DNA of 64,000 bases, taken from the NCBI RefSeq assembly GCF_016100455.1, contig NZ_JACFSK010000001.1:1798001-1862000 (forward strand), written 5' to 3'. A program made the translations under genes and the position numbers. The DNA comes from Bartonella sp. M0283. GTDB lineage: Bacteria > Pseudomonadota > Alphaproteobacteria > Rhizobiales > Rhizobiaceae. The notes beneath the pieces were generated by a model, which saw only the letters and a list, made by a program, of their open reading frames with translations, searched no databases and was not told the DNA's origin. Positions 15,491 through 24,232 of the stretch are shown one piece after another (position 1 is the stretch's first letter; each line of letters begins with the position of its first letter).

Positions 15491-16305
15491 TGCATTTACG
15501 TAAGACCATTTCCCATCTTGTGTCGCTTGGAAACTATTTCTGGGGAGGCTTCGCAGGGCTTGCCGGTTGCTTCTGTTTTTTTGCCTTCTGGCAGTTGGCT
15601 CACGAGCTTTATGGCAGTTATGTGCTCCCCTCTCCGCAACAAACTTTGCAAGCAATGGTCTTGCTTGTCCAAACGGACAAATTTGTCGAGATGGCGAAAA
15701 TAACGGCCGAACGTTCATTTGCAGGTTTTATCATTGCTGCTTCGATCGGAATTCTCGGTGGCGTATTGTGCGGTTATTCATTTGCGGCAATCCGTCTGAT
15801 GCGGCCGATCATTATCATTCTTCTCGGCGTGCCTCCAATCGGTTGGATTGTGCTTGCGCTCATCTGGTTTGAAAACGGTGGTGGCTCGGTTATCATGACG
15901 ATTGCTGTTGCGTCCTTTCCGCTCATTTTTTTCAATAGCGTTCAGGCAATTGCCACGCGTGACCGGTCACTCGACGATATGGCGCGTGCTTTTAACATCG
16001 GTATATTCAAGCGATTTCGTACAATCACATTTCCGCAAATGGTGTCCTATATTTTTCCGGCCTTGTCGCTTTCGGCCGGAAGTGCCTGGAAAGTCGCCGT
16101 GATGGCTGAACTTTTGAGCTATTCCGGCGGGCTGGGTGGCCTACTTTTTGAAGCACGCAGTACTTTTGATGTTCCTGAAGTAACGGCCATTATCATGATC
16201 ATCGTGTGTTTTGCTCTTATAACCGAATTCGGGATTATTCATCCTATCCGCGAATTTTTTGAAAGCTGGCGTCATGCATCCGAGCCTTGGGGCGTAAAAA
16301 AATGA
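15490..16305 (+). CDS. ABC transporter permease, NitT/TauT (SsuC/NrtB) type
   Basis: 271 residues with about six membrane helices. The cytoplasmic coupling loop of BPD-type permeases is seen around residues 155-185 (LDDMARAFNIGIFKRFRTITFPQMVSYIFPAL), matching the EAA-type signature. It would form the homodimeric channel used by the binding protein upstream and the ATPase downstream. Start and stop overlap both neighbours (TGATG at 15488-15492, ATGA at 16302-16305), so the three are translationally coupled. Confidence 0.88.
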   Translation: MHLRKTISHLVSLGNYFWGGFAGLAGCFCFFAFWQLAHELYGSYVLPSPQQTLQAMVLLVQTDKFVEMAKITAERSFAGFIIAASIGILGGVLCGYSFAAIRLMRPIIIILLGVPPIGWIVLALIWFENGGGSVIMTIAVASFPLIFFNSVQAIATRDRSLDDMARAFNIGIFKRFRTITFPQMVSYIFPALSLSAGSAWKVAVMAELLSYSGGLGGLLFEARSTFDVPEVTAIIMIIVCFALITEFGIIHPIREFFESWRHASEPWGVKK

Positions 16306-17033
16306 GAATTGAAATGCAAGATATCGCGTTTTCTTATCTCGGAAGACGCATTCTTGAAAACGTCAATATCCAGGTCAATGACCACGAAACACTGGTTATC
16401 CTTGGTGCATCTGGTGCCGGAAAAACCACAATATTACAGATTGCCGCAGGCTTGTTGACGCCCAACAAAGGCGAAATAAAAAAAACTTATCGCAAACAGG
16501 CGATTGTTTTTCAGGAACCGAGATTGTTACCCTGGAAAACAACTTATGAAAATATTGCTTATGGTTTGAAGAATTCTCACCAGCCATCCAGAACAAAAGA
16601 TTTCATTTCCGATTGCGCGCAAAAAGTCGGTTTAAAAATAACCGATCTTGAAAAATATCCGGCAGCATTATCGGGCGGCATGCGGCAGCGCGCAGCTGTT
16701 GCGCGTGCACTTGCTGTTAATCCCGATATCATATTTTTTGACGAGCCGTTTTCGGCAGTCGATATCGGCCTCAGGCGTAACCTTCAGAACATTGTTATTG
16801 AAGAGGCAAAAGGTCAGGGTTTTTCATCATTATTTGTTACACACGATCTTCACGAAGCGCTGCGCATTGCTCACCGTCTATTACTGGTTGGTGGCGATCC
16901 TGCAACAATTGTCGCTGAAAGACATGTCGAAGGTGAACCGGGAAAGCGAAGCGAACGTGATATATTCGATATGAGCGAAGAATTCGCCAAAGATCGGGAT
17001 TTTTACGACCTTCTTTATAGAGACAGAGACTAA
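16302..17033 (+). CDS. ABC transporter ATP-binding protein, NitT/TauT type
   Basis: 243 residues. Walker A GASGAGKTT (near residue 36), Q-loop VFQEPRLLPWKT, signature LSGGMRQRAAVARAL, Walker B PDIIFFDEPFSAVD and H-loop VTHD are all intact. It belongs to the SsuB/TauB/NrtD group and drives the permease encoded upstream. I chose the ATG at 16302, which overlaps the permease stop as ATGA; a TTG at 16287 would add five residues but has no ribosome binding site. nnrS begins four bases after the stop. Confidence 0.92.
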   Translation: MRIEMQDIAFSYLGRRILENVNIQVNDHETLVILGASGAGKTTILQIAAGLLTPNKGEIKKTYRKQAIVFQEPRLLPWKTTYENIAYGLKNSHQPSRTKDFISDCAQKVGLKITDLEKYPAALSGGMRQRAAVARALAVNPDIIFFDEPFSAVDIGLRRNLQNIVIEEAKGQGFSSLFVTHDLHEALRIAHRLLLVGGDPATIVAERHVEGEPGKRSERDIFDMSEEFAKDRDFYDLLYRDRD

Positions 17034-17037
17034 CGCA

Positions 17038-18237
17038 ATGGGACTTCGCAAAAATATAAAAACATCGATTGCTCATAATCCATTTTTCACCGAAGGCGTA
17101 TTTCTATTCTTTCCGGTATCGGCCACTTACGCTGTACTCATGCCGTTTATCTGGGTGATTGTCTATCAACTCGACTATCCCGGTACACGCTATATTTTTC
17201 CTCAACAATGGCATGCCCATGAGATGATTTTCGGCTTCTATTCTGCCGCCCTTGCCGGATTTTTATGTTCAGCCGTTGCCGAATGGACAGAAACAAAGCC
17301 GTTAAATGGCATGAGACTTTTCTTTCTGCTTTTATTATGGCTTCCTGGTCGCATTGTCGGCTTTTTGGGTTCGGATTACCTGATGGTCATCGGCAGTGTA
17401 TTCGATTTCGCCTTTCTGGCACTTATGATCTTGTATGTCGGCTTGCCAATTCTTTCGAAAAGAAAATGGAAAAGCGTGTCATTTTTGCTATGGCTTGTTG
17501 TTCTTTTTGCACTTGAAATCGTTTTGAAAATCTCATGGTGGCGCGAAGAAACGGAATTATCGTCCCGTATATTATGGACGATTATCGCTGTTTTTGTTGT
17601 TCTCTTTTCCTTGGCAATCTCGCGTATCAACACTGTAGTCACCAATCTTTCGTTAGACCCTTCAGGTGAAACAAGCCCATATCGCCCGCATCCGGGCAGA
17701 CGCAATCTATCTGCGTTTTTGACAGTTTTATATGCTCTATCAATGCTTTTTCTTCCGTCTTCACAAATGCAATATTATCTCGCTTTCGCTGCAAGTGCCG
17801 GTTTTATGGATAGAACTGGGGAATGGTTCATCGGTAAAGCCGCATTAAAAGCAGAAGTCTTATGCCTTGCGCTTGCCAATGTCAGTGCAGCAATCGGTTT
17901 TTTTCTTATCGGTCTTTCGGGCTTTAACGAAAGCATACTGATTTATGCGGGCTTACATATATTGACCATTGCGACATTGGGGCTTGGCGTGATGGGTGTT
18001 TTTACAATTGCCGGTTTACGCCATTCAGGACGAAAATTGATACCGATCCCATGGCAATCAAAAGCGGCTATCGCATTTATTATACTCGCTGCCGCCATGC
18101 GCGTTCTACCTGAAATAACCGATCTCTTCGCTATCGGCAGTCACCATTATGCATGGGCTGCTATTTTCTGGTCTTTGGCCTTTCTCCTCTGGTTATGGGG
18201 ATATCTGCCGCTCCTTGGGCATCCTGTAAATAACTGA
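17038..18237 (+). CDS. nnrS: NnrS family haem/copper membrane protein
   Basis: 399 residues with about twelve hydrophobic helices. The NnrS signature is present at about residues 55-105: WHAHEMIFGFYSAALAGFL, then AVAEWTETKPLNG and LPGRIVGF. Histidines in the membrane (HAHE, ILTIATLG, GSHHYAW) could bind haem and copper. NnrS proteins protect cells against nitric oxide and nitrosative stress and are usually controlled by NO- or oxygen-sensing Fnr-family regulators. It is the last gene of an operon with a NitT/TauT-type ABC transporter, four bases after the ATPase. No nitrite or NO reductase gene is in the window, although a nitrate reductase operon starts 4.7 kb downstream. Confidence 0.88.
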   Translation: MGLRKNIKTSIAHNPFFTEGVFLFFPVSATYAVLMPFIWVIVYQLDYPGTRYIFPQQWHAHEMIFGFYSAALAGFLCSAVAEWTETKPLNGMRLFFLLLLWLPGRIVGFLGSDYLMVIGSVFDFAFLALMILYVGLPILSKRKWKSVSFLLWLVVLFALEIVLKISWWREETELSSRILWTIIAVFVVLFSLAISRINTVVTNLSLDPSGETSPYRPHPGRRNLSAFLTVLYALSMLFLPSSQMQYYLAFAASAGFMDRTGEWFIGKAALKAEVLCLALANVSAAIGFFLIGLSGFNESILIYAGLHILTIATLGLGVMGVFTIAGLRHSGRKLIPIPWQSKAAIAFIILAAAMRVLPEITDLFAIGSHHYAWAAIFWSLAFLLWLWGYLPLLGHPVNN

Positions 18238-18744
18238 CCAATATATGGTCGCCTGATTAGCCTGATGGACATCCATAAATTACGGCACTTCTAAAAAACA
18301 ATTGACGACGTAAAACATAAAAATTAACGATCGCTACAAAAAATTATATTATAAATATAGTTCATATTGAATATATGTTTAATTTTTTATTTTAATTAAA
18401 ATTAATAAAATATATAATTGATAAAAATAAATACTAAAATAAATATATATAAAATATTTTTATTTATTGTATTGAATAAACAAATCAATCAATTAAACAA
18501 AACATAATATTTTTTGATTCATACGATAGTTTTTTATGGTATAAACTAAAATTATCAGTTAAATGCGTCGAAAAAATATGCATGGTGCTGGATATCGGCA
18601 GTACACTTCTTTATAATGCATTGTAACTATTATTATTTTCCAGTTTTGTTTTTTAAAATGTGTTACATTTTTGGCTAAAGTGTCGATATCTTAAAAATCA
18701 GAAATAAAAAACATAATAAAAACAAATATTTACATGATTTTTAT
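18238..18744. other. 507-base very AT-rich gap without genes
   Basis: Between nnrS and the tRNA gene. About 18290-18560 is almost only A and T, with runs such as TATAATT and AAATATTTT. No open frame, hairpin terminator or repeat array could be supported. The T-rich stretch directly below 18745 (reading on the minus strand) may end tRNA transcription. Confidence 0.5.
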
Positions 18745-18820
18745 TGGTGCCGCATGCCGGAATCGAACCAGCGACCCCATCATTACGAATGACGTGCTCT
18801 ACCAACTGAGCTAATGCGGC
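18745..18820 (-). tRNA. tRNA-Thr, anticodon CGU
   Basis: The reverse complement folds as a full cloverleaf: acceptor GCCGCAT with ATGCGGC, D-stem GCTC/GAGC around AGTTGGTA, anticodon stem CGTCA/TGATG with loop TTCGTAA (anticodon CGT, reading ACG threonine codons), and T-loop GGTTCGATTCC. The discriminator A and an encoded CCA complete 76 bases. Confidence 0.97.
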
Positions 18821-19043
18821 ACAGATTCTTGTCTTCAAGACAGAACCGGTATCGGGTGATAGCTAAAAGATCAAACGAAAGCAAGCGTCCAATTTTATCT
18901 TTCAGTAATTTTCGTTATGAACCGGCAACACAATGTCAAAACACAAGCTTTTTTTAAAACCATCAACAGTAGAATTGGTTTGCCTATTTTCCACCTGATG
19001 CTTATTCTAGATTTCAATGTTTTTAGTTTGAGGAGAATTTTTC

Positions 19044-20003
19044 TTGGCTAGTGCCGAGCAAGCTATCCGCAATGCATTGCTTAAAATTGATGCCCGCAAT
19101 GTTGCCCAAAGGCGGCTGATTTATGAATCTGCATGGAACGCCCATGAGCGTGCATTGTTGGCTCAACATGATTTGAGCAACGAGAGTCGTTCCAAGCGAC
19201 GCGATGCATTGATGCAAATTATCCGGAGCATAGAACAGGATTACATTGTTCAGGCTCCCGAAGAAAAAACGCAATACTATAATGAACTCGCTGCAGAAGG
19301 CCCCGAAGAACAGATAAAAATAGAAGTAAACGGAGCGACAAATTTCGATAACCGGAGTTTGCATCGGGCAAGGACAAGACGGCGTTCCAAAATTCTGCTG
19401 ATCGTTGCACCATCGATTCTTGCAATTATTATGGTTTTAGGCTTCACTGCGTGGTCATTTTTTAACAGTTTTTCAGGTCGTGCTCTCGTTGAACATCAAA
19501 AGGATGTGGCTGAACAAAAGCCGCGTTCCACGTTGATGCAACCTTTCCGGCAAGAGACCGAAAACAATGATGGTTGGATTAAATTTTTCCGTCCGGGTGA
19601 TGCCTCGGCGCTCACAGTCTACGGCCGCACATCGGTCGATATCCGTGATGACGCCGGAATACCATATACCCATATTTCGGCAAATAGCGAGCAAGATGTT
19701 GTCGTCATCGAAATTGGCGCAGGCGCTCTGTCAGGCTTACGTGGTAAAAAGGTGCTCATTGATATCAACGCAAAAAGTGATGGAACAGAGCCAAGCCAGA
19801 TGAGTATAACGTGTGATCTCGGCGATAATGCCGATTGTGGAAGGCGGCGGTTTGAAGTTCCGACAAATCGGAATGACCTATTGTTTGACGTAACAATACC
19901 AGCAGAAGGATCGGGTTCAGCAAAACTTTATTTGACAAGCGACCTTATGGGTGAAGGTCATGGCATTGATATTTATGGTATGAAAATCAAAGCAACAGAT
20001 TGA
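19044..20003 (+). CDS. conserved single-span membrane protein with periplasmic beta domain, TTG start
   Basis: 319 residues. A cytoplasmic helical part (about 1-115, containing SRSKRRDALMQIIRSIEQDY) is followed by one membrane helix (ILLIVAPSILAIIMVLGFTAW, about 118-140) and a beta-rich periplasmic part with two cysteines (ITCDLGDNADC) that could form a disulfide. The start is TTG at 19044, seven bases after GAGGAG; no ATG is available nearby. I do not recognise a named family. It lies six bases before the truncated haemoglobin gene, so the two are probably co-transcribed. Confidence 0.7.
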   Translation: MASAEQAIRNALLKIDARNVAQRRLIYESAWNAHERALLAQHDLSNESRSKRRDALMQIIRSIEQDYIVQAPEEKTQYYNELAAEGPEEQIKIEVNGATNFDNRSLHRARTRRRSKILLIVAPSILAIIMVLGFTAWSFFNSFSGRALVEHQKDVAEQKPRSTLMQPFRQETENNDGWIKFFRPGDASALTVYGRTSVDIRDDAGIPYTHISANSEQDVVVIEIGAGALSGLRGKKVLIDINAKSDGTEPSQMSITCDLGDNADCGRRRFEVPTNRNDLLFDVTIPAEGSGSAKLYLTSDLMGEGHGIDIYGMKIKATD

Positions 20004-20008
20004 GATTT

Positions 20009-20431
20009 ATGGCACAAGAACCGATAGCAGTTGATGAAACATTGATTGAATCCGTTGTTCGTACATTTTACACAACGGTCAGAAAAGATAATATGCTGGG
20101 TCCTATTTTTGAAGAACATATTCACGATTGGGAACCCCATTTACAAAATATGTTCGCCTTCTGGTCTTCGGTCATGTTGCATACCAACCGTTATAACGGA
20201 CGTCCTATGCCCAAGCATGTCGTTTTACCGATTGATGCTGCGCATTTCGACCAATGGCTCAAAATTTTCAAAAATACTGTTGAGGAACTTTGCGTGAAGG
20301 AAGATGCCGAGTTGTTTATGAAAAAAGCAACCCAGATCGCCCACAGTCTTGAGTTGGGCCTTGCCTTCAACAATAAGGTTCTTTTACAACCCGGCGAACG
20401 CTATATCAGAAATAAGGATCACACATTGTGA
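20009..20431 (+). CDS. group III truncated haemoglobin
   Basis: 140 residues of the 2-on-2 globin family, group III. Visible are the N-terminal helix with FYTTVRKDNMLGPIFEEHI, the W..HL..M motif (DWEPHLQNMFAFWSSVML), the group III loop YNGRPMPKHVVLPI with the proximal-region His, and HFDQWLKIF. Proteins of this type bind O2, NO or CO; in bacteria group III members are linked to microaerobic life and protection against reactive nitrogen. The ATG at 20009 is used; a TTG at 20000 overlaps the upstream stop. slyX overlaps its end by four bases. The link to the nearby nitrate reductase locus is by proximity only. Confidence 0.9.
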   Translation: MAQEPIAVDETLIESVVRTFYTTVRKDNMLGPIFEEHIHDWEPHLQNMFAFWSSVMLHTNRYNGRPMPKHVVLPIDAAHFDQWLKIFKNTVEELCVKEDAELFMKKATQIAHSLELGLAFNNKVLLQPGERYIRNKDHTL

Positions 20432-20634
20432 TTGAAAAAGATCGTCTTACCGAGGTCGAAATCAAACTTGCCGAACAAGAGCGACTTGTTGACGAGCTTT
20501 CTGCTGTTCTTGCCGAACAATGGAAAACTATCGACCTTATGGATAAAAAATTAAAAGCACTAACCAAACGCTTTCTGGAACTTGAAGAACAAAGCCAGCC
20601 TGACATTCCTGTCACCCGACCACCGCATTGGTAA
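20428..20634 (+). CDS. slyX: SlyX family protein
   Basis: 68 residues, nearly all one coiled coil (EVEIKLAEQERLVDELSAVL...), with the conserved family tail PPHW. Typical SlyX length and composition; biochemical role unknown. It starts with GTG at 20428, overlapping the globin stop as GTGA, so translation is coupled. Confidence 0.9.
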   Translation: MIEKDRLTEVEIKLAEQERLVDELSAVLAEQWKTIDLMDKKLKALTKRFLELEEQSQPDIPVTRPPHW

Positions 20635-20913
20635 AATTGTTCAACAGTTCTCCTTGAAAAACATTGATACTGAAATATCGGGAAACATCATGTTTCCCGC
20701 CACCCTGTCGAATAATCGTCGCCAAGTTTTTTATTGGCATCAATTTATTTTTCAATATGGTTCAGGATAAGTCTGTCATTTGCCAAAAATTATTATAAAG
20801 CTTTCGCCCGCTATTTTTTCGCTGAAAATATCAGAACATATTTGTCAATATCCCGGCGTCCTATATTCCAAACACCGATGAATTCATTCGTTGCTCCGAT
20901 TTTTTCCGCGCAA
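20635..20913. other. convergent gap with a stem-loop
   Basis: Between slyX and msrA. A perfect 9-base-pair stem CGGGAAACA/TGTTTCCCG with a TCA loop lies at 20679-20699. No U-tract follows on either strand, so it is a possible Rho-linked or transcript-end hairpin rather than a canonical intrinsic terminator. Confidence 0.5.
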
Positions 20914-21567
20914 TCAGCCTTGTAGAACAGGACAAGAAACACCGGTACCTTTTAATCCGCAATAGCCATTCGGGTTTTTGGCAAGATATTGCTGATGATA
21001 ACCTTCGGCAAAATAGAACGGCCCTTCTAACGCAATTTCCGTTGTAATTGGCCCCAATCCCTTTGATTGAAGTGCTTTCTCAAATTGCGCTTTGCTTTTT
21101 TTGGCGATTTCCAAGTCATGTTCATTGGAAAGATAGAGAGCCGAACGGTAATTATTGCCAATGTCGTTTCCCTGCCGCATGCCTTGTGTGGGATCATGTT
21201 GTTCCCAGAAAGTTTTCAATATCTCATCAAGATGAAGTATCTTCGGATCATAAACGACAAGGACCGCTTCTGTATGGCCAGTTTTACCCGTACAAACTTC
21301 TTCATAAGTCGGGTTTGGTGTAAAGCCGCCAGTGTAACCGGCCGCCGTCACATAAACGCCCGGCATTTTCCAGAACAGCCGTTCAACACCCCAGAAACAG
21401 CCCATTGCAACAATGATATGATGCATATTTTCAGGATATGGGCCTTTCAGTTTGTGACCGTTGACAAAATGTTTTTCCGATGTTTCGATTGGTTCACTTC
21501 TGCCGACAAGAGCATCTTCTTTTTTCGGCATATCGAGTTTTTCCGAAAGCGATAAAATATCAAACAT
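20914..21567 (-). CDS. msrA: peptide methionine sulfoxide reductase A
   Basis: 217 residues, the long MsrA type. The catalytic motif [11 protein letters not shown] follows a roughly 50-residue N-terminal extension; then come [25 protein letters not shown] and [16 protein letters not shown]. The C-terminal recycling cysteines are in [12 protein letters not shown]. It reduces methionine-S-sulfoxide in oxidised proteins with thioredoxin. The ATG at 21567 overlaps the end of the upstream small membrane protein gene by eight bases, so the two form an operon. Open frame continues further upstream but lacks a ribosome binding site. Confidence 0.95.
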   Translation of the reverse strand: MFDILSLSEKLDMPKKEDALVGRSEPIETSEKHFVNGHKLKGPYPENMHHIIVAMGCFWGVERLFWKMPGVYVTAAGYTGGFTPNPTYEEVCTGKTGHTEAVLVVYDPKILHLDEILKTFWEQHDPTQGMRQGNDIGNNYRSALYLSNEHDLEIAKKSKAQFEKALQSKGLGPITTEIALEGPFYFAEGYHQQYLAKNPNGYCGLKGTGVSCPVLQG

Positions 21568-21898
21568 TTTCTTCACCAAAACCTGTCTTTTCCAAAACGG
21601 CCTCACGATCATATCCAACACTATAAAACACCAACGCAAAAGCTCCAGAAATGATCCATGTTGGACAAAGAGTAATCATTCTAGCGGCTATGGATAAATA
21701 TGGAGGTGAAAGATGCGCAATAAAGTTATCAAATTCCTGTGTGCTCAAACTAAATATAAACGATAGTGCAGACCGGGCCGGCGTAAACACAATTTCTGAT
21801 GCACCGACTGAACGGGCTGCGTCGATAACAAGCGCTATAATCGTTATCACCAGAAATATAAACGACACAAAACGAAACAATCGACGCATTAAACGCAC
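21560..21898 (-). CDS. small membrane protein upstream of msrA
   Basis: About 112 residues. Two hydrophobic segments ([22 protein letters not shown], then [23 protein letters not shown]) flank a loop with FDNFIAHL; the C-terminus is acidic. No named family recognised. I chose GTG at 21898 because AGGATT lies six to nine bases upstream; ATG at 21889 or 21934 are alternatives. Overlap with msrA suggests a shared transcript. Confidence 0.6.
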   Translation of the reverse strand: MRLMRRLFRFVSFIFLVITIIALVIDAARSVGASEIVFTPARSALSFIFSLSTQEFDNFIAHLSPPYLSIAARMITLCPTWIISGAFALVFYSVGYDREAVLEKTGFGEENV

Positions 21899-22025
21899 GG
21901 AAACAATCCTTGACTGACAATGGCTTTCATTCAAACGAAGGTTTTATTCAAGCGAACAAAAACAGCATACTATTAAAAGCCGTAGAACATGGCAAATCCG
22001 GTTCTCATCATGAGGTCAGTTATAA

Positions 22026-22727
22026 TCAGACAGGCTCACGTTTGTCGATAAGCTTGTCAGGGTGGGCAAAGTCGATAAATTTTTGTCTGTCGGTAAAGAC
22101 TATTCGTGATCCGTCGACATTGACACCATGTTTTGCAATGGTTGCAAATGCCCGTGAAAGATTTTCAGGAGTCATGCCGAGTTTATAGGCAAGAAGTTTT
22201 TTCTCGAACGGAATATCGATATAATTGGCCTCGACCTGCGTATCGGCTTCAGCCAAAATCCAGTTTGCCAGCCGTTCACTGCCATTTCTCAATTTCTGAT
22301 TTTTCAATTCCTTGATGGTCGTACGATAGCGACGCGAAAGTTCGCGAACAACCGCATGCATGAAAGCAGTATCATTGTCGATTGCCTCCCTGAAACGGGC
22401 TGACGGAATCATCAGAACTTCCGCTTCGGTTAGTGTGCGGGCTGACTGAAGGCAAACATCATCATTCAAAATTGCTGCGAGAATGAAGAGACTTACCGGC
22501 TGGATAATATCGAGAATTGTTACACGCCCATGGCTGGTCGCATACATCTCGACCTGACCATCGACCAATATATAGAGAAAATCCTGCATCGTGTTTTCAT
22601 TGACGAGAACCACCCCCGGAGGAAAACGTTGGAAAAAACCCGGGCCGATTAAAGAATCGAATGTTTTCTCGCTCGCTTGCGAAAAAATATCGAGATTTTG
22701 AATTTTTAACCGATCTTCTGATCTCAT
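22026..22727 (-). CDS. Crp/Fnr-family regulator without iron-sulfur cysteines
   Basis: 233 residues: a cyclic-nucleotide-binding-like beta-roll (about 25-120, with NTMQDFLYILVDGQVEMYA), a dimerisation helix and a C-terminal helix-turn-helix. The recognition helix reads TPENLSRAF; its E-x-x-S-R pattern is the one Fnr, Dnr and NnrR use to read TTGAT half sites. Only one cysteine (DDVCLQ) is present, so no Fnr-type [4Fe-4S] cluster can form; it belongs rather with the Dnr/NnrR/NarR-like branch that senses NO, nitrite or another signal. It is divergent from narK1, whose promoter has a perfect TTGAT-N4-ATCAA box. ATG at 22727 follows AGAGGAA. Regulation of the nar operon is a strong inference. Confidence 0.88.
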   Translation of the reverse strand: MRSEDRLKIQNLDIFSQASEKTFDSLIGPGFFQRFPPGVVLVNENTMQDFLYILVDGQVEMYATSHGRVTILDIIQPVSLFILAAILNDDVCLQSARTLTEAEVLMIPSARFREAIDNDTAFMHAVVRELSRRYRTTIKELKNQKLRNGSERLANWILAEADTQVEANYIDIPFEKKLLAYKLGMTPENLSRAFATIAKHGVNVDGSRIVFTDRQKFIDFAHPDKLIDKREPV

Positions 22728-22853
22728 TTCGTTCCTCTAATTAACATATTTCATTTTGTTCTTAACATCTATCAAGTGTAGTCGATAAATATTTCAAGAC
22801 GTGATCATCATTATTTTAAAATAAGCTTTTCTTTTATTTTAAATAAAACTCAT

Positions 22854-22867
22854 TTGATTTTGATCAA
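22854..22867 (+). promoter_or_regulatory. perfect FNR/DNR-type box in the narK1 promoter
   Basis: TTGATTTTGATCAA matches the consensus TTGAT-N4-ATCAA at every position. About 29 bases downstream lies a weak -10 (TACTAC at 22887-22892), which would place transcription start near 22902 and the box centre near -41.5, the class II activator position. narK1 starts at 22935 behind AAGGAAG. Confidence 0.88.
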
Positions 22868-22934
22868 GGTGCCCTATTTCACTCATTACTACATACCCCC
22901 TCAACAAAAAGGAAGAATTTATCTGGTGGTAAAA

Positions 22935-24227
22935 ATGGAACAAACTGACACCCCGATCAAAGGCTCGTCAGAGGCCTTATGGCTGAGCTCTCTGGCCTTT
23001 ACCGTGTGTTTTGCGGTATGGACAATTTTTTCAATTATCGGCATTGCGATACAGAAAAAATTGGGCTTGAGCCAGTCGGAACTCGGACTCCTCATAGCGA
23101 CCCCCGTCCTCACCGGTTCACTTGTGCGTATTCCACTTGGCATCTGGACCGAACAGATCGGTGGACGCATTATTTTTGTCTTATCGATGCTGGCTTCCGC
23201 TTTATCGACATTTCTTCTCACTTTTGCCCACACCTACACATGGATGTTGATAGCGGCTCTCGGGATCGGCATTGCCGGCGGCACATTTTCTGTGGGCGTT
23301 GCCTATGTTTCGCGCTGGTTCAGCGCCAAAAGACAGGGTCTGGCACTGGGTATTTTCGGTGCTGGCAATGTTGGTGCAGCCGTCACAAAACTTGGCGCTC
23401 CATGGGTGATGAGCTGGTGGGGAAGCTGGGAAGGCGTGGCCTATATCTGGGCACTTGTGCTCGTTATCACGGCTGTGATCTTCTGGCTCTTTACGTCGGA
23501 TGATCCTGTGCTTGTCGAACAACGCCGTACCGGCACAAAACCGCAAAGTGCTTTGCTTGAACTGGCACCTTTGAAGAAACTGCAAGTGTGGCGTTTTTCC
23601 TTCTATTATTTCTTCGTATTCGGTGGATATATCGCTTTGGCAACATGGTTGCCGCATTATTTGCAGGATGTTTATTCAATCGACCTGTGGCTTGCCGGCG
23701 TCATTGCAGCACTCTATTCGATACCCGCGTCACTCTTCCGTGCCTATGGCGGTTATCTTTCTGATAAATATGGCGCACGTCGTGTCATGTATTGGACACT
23801 GACAATGTGTACCATTACATGTTTCATCCTCTCCTACCCTCCGACACAATACACGGTTGAAACTGCGAAAGGTCCATTCACCTTCACATTTGCTATCAGC
23901 CTTGTGGGTTTTGCCATTGTCGTTGCGATACTCGGTTTCTTCATGGCGCTCGGGAAAGCTGCCGTTTATAAGCATATTCCCGTTTATTACCCGAAAAGCG
24001 TCGGTGCCGTTGGTGGCCTCGTCGGTATGATGGGCGGACTTGGCGGATTTATCCTGCCCATTCTCTTCGGTGAAGTCCTCGACATCACCGGAATCTATTC
24101 AACCTGCTTCATGATTTTATTTGTCATTTCACTCGCGGCACTCATCTGGATGCATGTTTCAATCCTTCTGATGGACCACCGCAAATTAGTAGAGCTCGGG
24201 CAAAAAACGCCTGAATTTCAGGAGTAA
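22935..24227 (+). CDS. narK1: nitrate transporter NarK1 (MFS, nitrate/proton symporter type)
   Basis: 430 residues, about twelve membrane helices, nitrate/nitrite porter branch of the major facilitator superfamily. The helix 5 nitrate signature is GAGNVGAAVTKLGAP, the second one GLVGMMGGLGGFILP; the loop motif SDKYGARRV is also present. Two-gene NarK1/NarK2 pairs occur in Pseudomonas and as fusions in Paracoccus; type 1 members are thought to bring in nitrate with protons. The open frame extends back to 22854, over the FNR box, so the ATG at 22935 is taken as start; a GTG at 22926 is an alternative. First gene of the nar operon; narK2 follows five bases after the stop. Confidence 0.92.
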   Translation: MEQTDTPIKGSSEALWLSSLAFTVCFAVWTIFSIIGIAIQKKLGLSQSELGLLIATPVLTGSLVRIPLGIWTEQIGGRIIFVLSMLASALSTFLLTFAHTYTWMLIAALGIGIAGGTFSVGVAYVSRWFSAKRQGLALGIFGAGNVGAAVTKLGAPWVMSWWGSWEGVAYIWALVLVITAVIFWLFTSDDPVLVEQRRTGTKPQSALLELAPLKKLQVWRFSFYYFFVFGGYIALATWLPHYLQDVYSIDLWLAGVIAALYSIPASLFRAYGGYLSDKYGARRVMYWTLTMCTITCFILSYPPTQYTVETAKGPFTFTFAISLVGFAIVVAILGFFMALGKAAVYKHIPVYYPKSVGAVGGLVGMMGGLGGFILPILFGEVLDITGIYSTCFMILFVISLAALIWMHVSILLMDHRKLVELGQKTPEFQE

Positions 24228-24232
24228 TTCGC

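Noticed and set aside
18290..18560. Replication origin in the AT-rich gap
   Set aside because: No DnaA boxes, repeats or origin-linked genes (dnaA, parAB, repABC, hemE) seen nearby.
20679..20699. Hairpin after slyX as intrinsic terminator
   Set aside because: Stem is perfect but neither strand has a U-tract; kept only as a stem-loop in the gap description.
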